Shown here: positions 28,336 to 34,852 of the stretch, one piece after another
Layout: each line of letters starts with the position of its first letter
How positions within the stretch are numbered: position 1 is the stretch's first letter
From: Cytophagaceae bacterium
Lineage (GTDB): Bacteria > Bacteroidota > Bacteroidia > Cytophagales > Flexibacteraceae
NCBI GenBank assembly: GCA_947441055.1
Contig: CANETC010000013.1
Span: forward strand, 1-34,852
Length of the DNA: 34,852 nucleotides
Direction of reading: 5' to 3'
Program-made: the position numbers and the translations under genes
Notes under the pieces: model-generated
What the model was told of the DNA's origin: nothing
Database searches by the model: none
Seen by the model: only the letters and a program-made list of their open reading frames with translations

Positions 28336-31170
28336 ATGAAAAACCGAATTCTTTACGCCCTGATCCTTTGCGCTGCTTTTTCGAACATGCAAGCGCAACC
28401 AAAATTTGTTGAAAAGGTAGTTAAAACCAAGCCTGATGAGCTGGTGATCCCTTACGAAAAATATGTTTTGCCCAACGGCTTAACCGTTTTGATCCATGAA
28501 GACCATTCCGATCCGGTGGTTCATGTGGATGTTACCTACCATGTTGGTTCTGCCAGAGAAGAGATTGGTAAGTCGGGTTTTGCGCATTTTTTCGAGCACA
28601 TGATGTTTCAGGGCAGCGACAATGTTGGCGATGAGCAGCATTTTAAGATCATTACCGAAGCAGGTGGAACTTTAAACGGAACTACCAACCGCGACCGTAC
28701 CAATTACTTCGAAACAGTTCCAAGCAATCAATTGGAAAAAATGTTGTGGTTGGAGGCCGACCGGATGGGATTTTTGCTCGATGCCGTTACCCAGCAGAAG
28801 TTTGAAGTTCAGCGGGCTACTGTGAAAAATGAGCGTGGTCAGAATTACGACAATCGTCCTGATGGACTTGTTCAGGAAACGATCTCCAGAAATATTTTTC
28901 CATACGGTCACCCATATTCCTGGCTAACTATCGGGTATGTTGAAGATCTCAACAGGGTAGATGTAAAAGACCTTAAGAACTTTTTTCTGCGTTGGTATGG
29001 ACCAAACAATGCGGTTGTTACAGTGGGTGGTGATTTGAATACCAAAGACGCTTTGGCGCTTGTGAACAAATATTTTGGCAGCATCCCCCGTGGGCCTGAG
29101 GTGAACAGGACAATTTTGCCTGCCCCTGTTTTGGAGTCTGACAGATATGTGAGTATGGTTGATGATTATGCCAAAATTCCAATGCTCTATATGTCCATGC
29201 CAACTGTTCCGTTTTACTCTGCAGATGAGGCGGCGCTTGATTGTTTTGCTGATATTTTCGGCGGTAGCAATACTTCCATTCTTTACCAGCGTCTGGTAAA
29301 AACGCAGAAGGCCACAAGGGCATTTTGTTTCAATATGACTTCTGAACTGGCAGGCAATTTGCAGTTTGCGGTTATGCCCAAGACAGGCAACTCCTTGGCA
29401 GACATTGAAAAAGAACTCAGGGCCTGCTTGAAAGAATTTGAGGCAAAGGGTGTAAGCGATGAGGACATTGCTCGTTTTAGTCAGAAGATGGAAGCCAGCA
29501 TGATCAATGAATTGGAAAGCGTTTCCGGAAAGGTATCTCAGCTAGCCGATTTTTATACTTTCACTGGCAACGCCAATTATACCAAGGAAAATCTTCGTCG
29601 TTATACAACCATTACCAAAGAGGATGTAATGCGGGTGTTTAACCAATATGTAAAAAATAAACCGATGGTGGTTTTGAGCGTGCTCACAAAGGGCAGCGAT
29701 GCTGCAAAAGCTGCGCCTGATAATTACACCGTCAATACAGCTGGTTATAAATCACCTGATTATGGATATTCTAAGTTGACCTATAAGAAGCCTAAGGACA
29801 ATTTTGACCGCAGTAAAATGCCGGGAAGCGGTCCAAATCCATCTGTGAAAGAGCCTCAGTTTACAATCAGAGAGCTCGACGGCATGAAAATGATTTATTC
29901 CCAGAGCGATGAGCTTCCTGTGGTGGTTTTGAATATTCGGATCAAAGGCGGAAGTATTGCCGAACAAGCTTATCCAGGCAAGACTGGAATCAGGGGAATT
30001 TTCAATTCCATGATGGAGGAAGACAACATGAAATACTCGGCCGAGCAAATGAGTGTAGAACTCGAAAAGCTGGGTTCTGAAATCAGCATTTACAGCGATT
30101 TGGATGCAACTGTTGTTGGCATTCGTTGTTTGAAAAAGAACCTTAACCAGACGCTGGATTTGCTGGAGGCTCGACTTTTGACACCGAAATTTATGGCGGA
30201 AACATTCGACAGAATTCGCAATCAAAATCTTGAAGAAATAAAAAATCGCAGAACCCGGGCTGCTTTGGTTGCATCTATTGCATTTGATAAACTGGTTTAT
30301 GGAAAAGAGAGTGTGCAAGGAATTTCAGAAACAGAAGCAAGTTTGAATGCAATTGGTCTTGCCGACATCGAGGATTTTTACAAAAAGTTCATGCACCGTG
30401 ATGGTCTCGAACTGATTGTTGTCGGCGGTTTGGGCGAAAATGAGGCTTTCAGTATTCTGGAAAGAATGAAAAAACTTCCGGAAGGAAAATCAATCATGCC
30501 TGCGCTTCCAGCCATTTCCAAAACCATGCCGCCATCCAAAACCGTGTACATTGTAGACATACCGAAAGCGGCCCAAACTGAATTCAGGATTGGTTATGCC
30601 AACGACATGACTTATAACCCAACCGGTGAATATTACCGTTGCATGCTTGCGAATTACTCTTTGGGTGGGGCTTTCAACAGCAGGCTTAATCTGAACCTTC
30701 GCGAGAATCGTGGCTGGACATATGGTGCCAGATCCGGATTTTCTGCCAATGCTTACAATGGTGCTTTCCAGTTTTCGGCTGGAATCAAAGCGGCTGCAAC
30801 GGATTCTGCGCTCAGGGAAATTATGCTCGATATTGAACAATATAGTCAAGGTGGTGTGACAATGGAGGAACTTAGCTTTATGAAAAACTCCCTTGGTCAA
30901 AGTGAGGCCAGAAAATATGAAACTGGTTTTCAGAAAGCTGGGTTTATCGGCAATATTTTGAGGTATAGCTTGAAGCCTGGTTTTGTGCAAGAGCAGAACA
31001 AATTGCTTGCAGGAATCAAGGCTGAAGAGATAAATGGCTTGGCCAAAAAATGGCTTTCAACCGATAAGATGTATATTCTTTTGGCAGGTGATAAAGCCAA
31101 AATTGCCCCAGGAATTGAGAAGCTTAATTATAAAATCGTCGAGCTCACAGCCGAAGGTGATCCAAAGTAA
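28336..31170 (+). CDS. Secreted M16 (pitrilysin/insulinase) family peptidase with two M16 domain copies
   Basis: Signal peptide MKNRILYALILCAAFSNMQAQ at 28336. HFFEHMMFQG (HxxEH) in the N-terminal copy; C-terminal copy 'LGGAFNSRLNLNLRENRGWTYGARSGF' without HxxEH. The ORF-track start at 28189 lies next to the candidate ncRNA and is less likely. Confidence 0.92.
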   Translation: MKNRILYALILCAAFSNMQAQPKFVEKVVKTKPDELVIPYEKYVLPNGLTVLIHEDHSDPVVHVDVTYHVGSAREEIGKSGFAHFFEHMMFQGSDNVGDEQHFKIITEAGGTLNGTTNRDRTNYFETVPSNQLEKMLWLEADRMGFLLDAVTQQKFEVQRATVKNERGQNYDNRPDGLVQETISRNIFPYGHPYSWLTIGYVEDLNRVDVKDLKNFFLRWYGPNNAVVTVGGDLNTKDALALVNKYFGSIPRGPEVNRTILPAPVLESDRYVSMVDDYAKIPMLYMSMPTVPFYSADEAALDCFADIFGGSNTSILYQRLVKTQKATRAFCFNMTSELAGNLQFAVMPKTGNSLADIEKELRACLKEFEAKGVSDEDIARFSQKMEASMINELESVSGKVSQLADFYTFTGNANYTKENLRRYTTITKEDVMRVFNQYVKNKPMVVLSVLTKGSDAAKAAPDNYTVNTAGYKSPDYGYSKLTYKKPKDNFDRSKMPGSGPNPSVKEPQFTIRELDGMKMIYSQSDELPVVVLNIRIKGGSIAEQAYPGKTGIRGIFNSMMEEDNMKYSAEQMSVELEKLGSEISIYSDLDATVVGIRCLKKNLNQTLDLLEARLLTPKFMAETFDRIRNQNLEEIKNRRTRAALVASIAFDKLVYGKESVQGISETEASLNAIGLADIEDFYKKFMHRDGLELIVVGGLGENEAFSILERMKKLPEGKSIMPALPAISKTMPPSKTVYIVDIPKAAQTEFRIGYANDMTYNPTGEYYRCMLANYSLGGAFNSRLNLNLRENRGWTYGARSGFSANAYNGAFQFSAGIKAAATDSALREIMLDIEQYSQGGVTMEELSFMKNSLGQSEARKYETGFQKAGFIGNILRYSLKPGFVQEQNKLLAGIKAEEINGLAKKWLSTDKMYILLAGDKAKIAPGIEKLNYKIVELTAEGDPK

Positions 31171-31197
31171 TTTGAATTCATTTTTTTGAATTGATAG

Positions 31198-31230
31198 AAG
31201 TGGGAAGTCAAATGGCTTCCCACTTTTTTT
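31198..31230 (+). terminator. Intrinsic terminator after the M16 peptidase gene
   Basis: AAGTGGGAAGTC-AAAT-GGCTTCCCACTT (12-bp stem, one G-T pair) followed by a T-tract. Confidence 0.85.
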
Positions 31231-31264
31231 ATTAAAGGATGGCTTCTTGGCTTAAAGTATATTT

Positions 31265-32488
31265 GTGCGGATGCTTTTGCGCTTGATTCGTTCCTATCTC
31301 AGCAGCTTTTCCGGTTTGCACAAGGAAATTTGGTTGCTCGCTCTTGGGATGTTTATCAACCGGAGTGGCACCATGGTGCTGATGTTTGCTTCCCTTTACC
31401 TAACCCGCGACAAAGGGTTTTCGATGGAAGCTGCTGGGTTTATTATGGCCTTTTTTGGCTTTGGCAGCATTTTAGGAAGTTTTTTTGGGGGATGGCTCAC
31501 AGACAGGTGGAAGCCAATTCCGGTCATGTTGCTTTCGCTGGTTTCTTCAGGAATCGTCTTGCTTTTTCTTCCACTCGCAGAATCTGCAGGCTCAATTTCG
31601 CTCATTGTTTTTCTGAATGCAATGCTGGCGGATATGTACAGACCGGCCAATTCTGCGGCAATGAAATTTGCCAGTGATCCAAATAACCGAACCAGGTCTT
31701 TGTCGCTTGTGCGCTTGGCAGCCAATCTTGGTTTCAGCATTGGGCCGGCTGCCGGTGGCTTTATTGCCCTTTGGTTTGGTTACAACATTGTGTTTCTATT
31801 GGATTCCTTTACCAGCATAATGGCTTCTGGAATTCTGTTTTTAACATTCAGGAAGAAAATTGGATTGGCTGGAAAAGTGTTGGATTCAGATCAAAGCTCA
31901 AAAGTGAAATCTGCTTATCGGGATCTGGATTATCTGTTTTTTGTATTGCTGGTGGCGGTGTATGCAGTTTGCTTTTTTCAATTGTTCGCAGGCATGCCAT
32001 TGTATTTTAAAACTGAATGCGGTTTTTCTGAAGATTGGATTGGTCTGCTTCTTGGATTGAATGGTTTGGTTGTGGTGCTTGCCGAAATGCCGGTCATCGC
32101 CTGGCTGGAATCGCACAAGGCTCCTTTTCTACTGATTTTTTTCGGGGTGATCTGCATTCCAATTTCATTTTTGTTTTTGATTTTCGGGGCCTGCGCAATT
32201 TGGCCTGCGGTATTTTATACCATCGTAATGTCCTTTTCTGAAATTTTTGCCATGCCCTTTATGATGAATTTTGCCTTATCGAGGGGAGGCCAGAAAAGGC
32301 AGGGACAGTATTCCGGACTTTATTCCATTGCATATGGCATCGCCAATATTTTGGCACCTTCGCTTGGTCTTTATCTGGCTGCCAATTTTGGATTTGGGCA
32401 ATATTTTAACTTTTTCATTTTGCTCTCCCTATTGAATGCAGGTGGATTTTTATGGTTGAATAGGAGATTGAAGTCAAGGTCGATTTGA
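31265..32488 (+). CDS. Major facilitator superfamily transporter
   Basis: 407 aa, about 12 hydrophobic segments; 'GGWLTDRWKPIPVM' A-like motif between early TMs; 'MFINRSGTMVLMFASLYLTRDKGFS'. Starts with GTG at 31265 or ATG at 31271. Confidence 0.87.
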   Translation: MRMLLRLIRSYLSSFSGLHKEIWLLALGMFINRSGTMVLMFASLYLTRDKGFSMEAAGFIMAFFGFGSILGSFFGGWLTDRWKPIPVMLLSLVSSGIVLLFLPLAESAGSISLIVFLNAMLADMYRPANSAAMKFASDPNNRTRSLSLVRLAANLGFSIGPAAGGFIALWFGYNIVFLLDSFTSIMASGILFLTFRKKIGLAGKVLDSDQSSKVKSAYRDLDYLFFVLLVAVYAVCFFQLFAGMPLYFKTECGFSEDWIGLLLGLNGLVVVLAEMPVIAWLESHKAPFLLIFFGVICIPISFLFLIFGACAIWPAVFYTIVMSFSEIFAMPFMMNFALSRGGQKRQGQYSGLYSIAYGIANILAPSLGLYLAANFGFGQYFNFFILLSLLNAGGFLWLNRRLKSRSI

Positions 32489-32573
32489 CCATAAAAAGAA
32501 GAGATGACAATTGTCTATTTTCCTCTGTTCTAGTTCGTGTCACCAAGAATCAGACAAATTAATCGTGTTTTAA

Positions 32574-32596
32574 GTTCCGGATTGCAAATCCGGAAC
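32574..32596. repeat. Inverted repeat hairpin
   Basis: GTTCCGGATT-GCA-AATCCGGAAC, perfect 10-bp arms. Confidence 0.85.
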
Positions 32597-32683
32597 AGCG
32601 GATTTTTGGTTTTTCCTGCTGCGGCAATCGTAGGGGCAAACCCATGTGCTCGCCTCGCCGACAGGCGGGTTTGTCCGTGGGTT

Positions 32684-32731
32684 AAACCTAGGAGGTTTCG
32701 AAATACGCGTCCAAGCAAACCTCCTAGGTTT
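32684..32731. repeat. Inverted repeat (stem-loop, terminator-like on the + strand)
   Basis: AAACCTAGGAGGTTT (32684-32698) and AAACCTCCTAGGTTT (32717-32731), perfect 15-bp arms, followed by further T. Confidence 0.85.
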
Positions 32732-32787
32732 TTTGTTTTGGTAGATGTTCAGATGTTGTTGGTGAATAACACCAACGAAGGCGGCTT

Positions 32788-32837
32788 TTTTTGTCTGCAT
32801 CACGGATTAAACGGATGGAGGGATTTCGCGGATTTTT
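32788..32837 (+). repeat. Direct repeat copy A
   Basis: TTTTTGTCTGCATCACGGATTAAaCGGATggagGGATTTCGcGGATTTTT; copy B lies at 32988-33037. Confidence 0.8.
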
Positions 32838-32852
32838 CCCATGGTACCTATC

Positions 32853-32880
32853 GTAGGGGCGAATTGCAATTCGCCCCTAC
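32853..32880. repeat. Perfect 28-bp palindrome
   Basis: GTAGGGGCGAATTGCAATTCGCCCCTAC equals its own reverse complement. Confidence 0.9.
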
Positions 32881-32987
32881 ATCTGTAAATCTATGTCAGG
32901 ATTTAGCGGGCTTGTGTTTGGATGCAAATGAATTTTGTGGAAAGATTCCGTGTCATCAGCGTAATCCGATTCATCTGCGATTCTGCC

Positions 32988-33037
32988 TTTTTGTCTGCAT
33001 CACGGATTAATCGGATTTTATGATTTCGTGGATTTTT
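32988..33037 (+). repeat. Direct repeat copy B
   Basis: TTTTTGTCTGCATCACGGATTAAtCGGATtttatGATTTCGtGGATTTTT; same layout as copy A, exactly 200 bp downstream. Confidence 0.8.
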
Positions 33038-33232
33038 GGTCACTTCGGACCGCTTTAGAGGAATGTTAGCTGCTTACTGAATCCTCTTCTAAATTTGCAA
33101 TCCGGAACTTTTGTTTGCTTTAATTTGGATCTGTACCTCTGTTTTTTTCTGAGTAGAAATAATTTTCATTCTTAACGCATACTAAAGGCTAGTATTTGGA
33201 GATTTTTTCTTTTGCATATCAAACCTTTACCA

Positions 33233-33781
33233 GTGAAAACCAGAATTAAAATCAAGCTCATTACTTTCTCTTTCGGCCTGCTATTTCTGATGGCTCACTC
33301 GGGTTTTGTTTTCGCCCAAGGCCATAATTTGCCATCTCCTTCCCCAAAACAGGAGCCTGCACAATCTCAATCTTTCAATTCCCTTGGCGGTGTGATAACC
33401 GGAAGTGGCGGTACAGTTTCTTACAGTGTGGGCCAGCTGGTGTACAGCACTGATGAATCAGCCGGAGGTTCACTGGCGCAGGGCGTTCAAAGACCTTACC
33501 GTTTGGCCTCGGTGGAAATCAAGCCTTCCGCACCGGCGCTGAATTTTTCCATTTTGCCAAACCCGACCGATGGCGATTTGCTGCTTCGGTTAAGCGATAA
33601 GCCGGAAGAAATTCCATTATACAAGGTAACGGACCTTCAAGGCAAGGAACTGCTTGAAGGCCGGGTTTCTTATCCCGACACACCGGTCCGCCTTTCAGGT
33701 TTTGCATCCGGTGCTTACCTTATTCAAATAAGGAACACACAAGACAAGCCTTTACAAACACTTCAGATAATTAAGAACTAA
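33233..33781 (+). CDS. Small secreted T9SS sorting domain protein
   Basis: GTG start (VKTRIKIKLITFSFGLLFLMAHSGFVFAQ signal peptide; the track's start at 33212 is TTG). 'SLGGVITGSGGTVSYSVGQLVYST' motif and T9SS CTD 'FSILPNPTDGDLLLRL...GAYLIQIRNTQDKPLQTLQIIKN'. Confidence 0.83.
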   Translation: MKTRIKIKLITFSFGLLFLMAHSGFVFAQGHNLPSPSPKQEPAQSQSFNSLGGVITGSGGTVSYSVGQLVYSTDESAGGSLAQGVQRPYRLASVEIKPSAPALNFSILPNPTDGDLLLRLSDKPEEIPLYKVTDLQGKELLEGRVSYPDTPVRLSGFASGAYLIQIRNTQDKPLQTLQIIKN

Positions 33782-33793
33782 GTCTTACCATCC

Positions 33794-34852
33794 ATGAAAT
33801 TTTCATTTTACAGTCGAATTCTTCTTTCCTCCCTGCTGCTGCTTTGCTGTGTAATTCAATTGCAAGCACAGGCTCCGCAGCGTTTGTCTTATCAGGCCGA
33901 AATCCGCAATGCCAGCAATGCGCTGGTGGTAAATACTTTGGTAGGCATGCGATTTAGCATCTTGCAGGGTTCGGCCACCGGCACGGTGGTTTACTCTGAG
34001 CGCCAAACACCCACCACAAATTCCAACGGACTTGTGAGTCTGCAGATTGGTGGCGGTACGGTAATTTCCGGCGTGTTTGCCAGCATCGCCTGGGGCAGCG
34101 GAAGCTACTTTCTGAAAACGGAAACCGATCCGGCCGGCGGAACCAATTATACAATAAGTGGAACCCAGCAGATGCTGAGTGTGCCGTATGCCTTATTTTC
34201 TGGTAACGGAATTCCTGCCGGAGGAGGCAACGGGCAGGTGCTCACAAACTGCAACGGCATAGCCTTATGGACAAGCGGCGGTGTTTGTCCCGGTACAATA
34301 TCGGCACTCAATTGTTTATCTGCCACAAATACGGGTACACTTACTTCCGGTGTTGCGGCCTCCAGCGTAAGCAGTTCTGTTCCATACTCCGGCGGAAATG
34401 CTGGTCCATACAGCGGACAAACTGTAACATCTACAGGTGTAACCGGACTAACAGCTACATTAACGGCAGGGAGTTTTGCAAGCGGAGCGGGAAGCTTAAC
34501 CTACACCATAACAGGTACTCCAACCAGCGGCGGGACAGCCAATTTTGACCTCAACATTGGCGGACAAACATGTTCCCTCACAATAACAGTTGCGGCACCA
34601 ATTGGAACCATAAGCGCTTTAACCTGTGCAAGTGCCAGCAACAGCGGCACTTTAACTTTGGCCGTGCCAGCTTCAGGTGTAAGCAGCAGTGTTCCATATA
34701 CAGGCGGAAATGGCGGCACACACAGCGGACAAACCGTAACATCTACAGGCGTAACTGGTCTCACGGCCACGCTTACAGCAGGCAATTTTGCAATCGGAGC
34801 AGGTAGTTTAAGCTACACCATTCCCGGAACACCAGCGACCAGCGGAACAGCG
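33794..34852 (+). CDS. Secreted repeat protein, 3'-truncated by the window edge: 'SVPYAL' head plus 104-aa tandem repeats
   Basis: Read through manually: ATG at 33794, no stop to 34852. MKFSFYSRILLSSLLLLCCVIQLQAQAPQRLSYQAEIRNASNALVVNTLVGMRFSILQG...MLSVPYALFSGNG..., then repeats 'GTISALNCLSATNTGTLTSG...' and 'GTISALTCASASNSGTLTLA...'. Absent from the ORF track, presumably because no stop is in the window. Confidence 0.9.
   Translation, partial: MKFSFYSRILLSSLLLLCCVIQLQAQAPQRLSYQAEIRNASNALVVNTLVGMRFSILQGSATGTVVYSERQTPTTNSNGLVSLQIGGGTVISGVFASIAWGSGSYFLKTETDPAGGTNYTISGTQQMLSVPYALFSGNGIPAGGGNGQVLTNCNGIALWTSGGVCPGTISALNCLSATNTGTLTSGVAASSVSSSVPYSGGNAGPYSGQTVTSTGVTGLTATLTAGSFASGAGSLTYTITGTPTSGGTANFDLNIGGQTCSLTITVAAPIGTISALTCASASNSGTLTLAVPASGVSSSVPYTGGNGGTHSGQTVTSTGVTGLTATLTAGNFAIGAGSLSYTIPGTPATSGTA
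34292..34852 (+). repeat. Tandem 312-bp (104-aa) coding repeats
   Basis: Unit 1 34292-34603; unit 2 starts at 34604 and is cut by the window end. Shared core 'SGQTVTSTGVTGLTATLTAG.FA.GAGSL.YTI.GTP'. Confidence 0.88.

Larger units (their letters stand above)
32572..33110. repeat. Non-coding repeat mosaic bracketed by 18-bp perfect inverted repeats
   Basis: AAGTTCCGGATTGCAAAT (32572-32589) and its exact reverse complement ATTTGCAATCCGGAACTT (33093-33110). The interior contains several perfect palindromes and a direct repeat; no credible ORF. Confidence 0.7.

Noticed and set aside
27901-28398. 165-aa minus-strand ORF across the asnS-M16 intergenic region
   Set aside because: Overlaps asnS and the M16 start in antisense and crosses the structured candidate RNA; no protein family signal.
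29752-30318. 188-aa minus-strand ORF inside the M16 peptidase gene
   Set aside because: Antisense to a strong M16 coding region; no recognisable motifs.
30490-30990. 166-aa minus-strand ORF inside the M16 peptidase gene
   Set aside because: Antisense shadow ORF over the conserved C-terminal M16 domain.
31258-31273. TATATTTG resembling the Bacteroidota -7 box (TAnnTTTG) right at the MFS start, implying a leaderless mRNA
   Set aside because: No matching -33 TTTG-like element at the expected spacing; a single 8-mer is too weak.
32537-33010. 157-aa plus-strand ORF across the repeat island
   Set aside because: Its sequence is made of translated palindromes and direct repeats; no domain signal and implausible composition.
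32572-33110. CRISPR array in the repeat island
   Set aside because: The repeats are heterogeneous palindromes and two 50-bp copies, not regularly spaced identical repeats with spacers; no cas genes in the window.
34501-34785. 94-aa minus-strand ORF at the right edge
   Set aside because: Antisense to the open repeat-protein frame starting at 33794; Val/Pro-rich composition is the complement of Thr/Gly-rich repeats.
1-34852. Alternative genetic code (UGA recoded as Gly) as explanation of the in-frame TGA at 19887
   Set aside because: TGA terminates other well-supported genes here (for example gpsA and the Wzi-like gene) and this lineage uses the standard bacterial code; a local mutation, readthrough or error is more likely.

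Overview
The window is a chromosomal segment from a Bacteroidota bacterium. The evidence is several secreted proteins with '-AQ' signal peptides and T9SS-type C-termini, a DUF3276/PUR-alpha protein, SiaB/SiaC-like proteins and overall gene style. The left part (about 45-13790, minus strand) holds four large secreted proteins, a TlpA-type thioredoxin, a DUF6029-like barrel, a DUF167 protein and a glycosyltransferase. The middle and right carry a Wzi-like protein, a reprolysin-like metallopeptidase, pyrH-frr, a reductase, a ROK protein, siaB/siaC-like genes, gpsA, rlpA, a DUF3276 gene, a site-2 protease, asnS, a two-domain M16 peptidase and an MFS transporter. The most notable items not in the ORF track are: (1) a small secreted-protein gene at 19473-20036 interrupted by one in-frame TGA, where internal-repeat alignment predicts Gly (GGA); (2) an unlisted CDS starting at 33794 and running off the right edge, with 104-aa tandem repeats that are conserved in protein but synonymously diverged; (3) a candidate structured RNA or intergenic element between asnS and the M16 gene (about 28072-28175); (4) a non-coding repeat mosaic bracketed by perfect 18-bp inverted repeats (32572-33110); (5) a terminator-like hairpin immediately upstream of the tlpA start codon. 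No CRISPR array, rRNA, tRNA, transposase or recognisable defence system was seen. Family assignments come from motif and sequence recognition without database searches.
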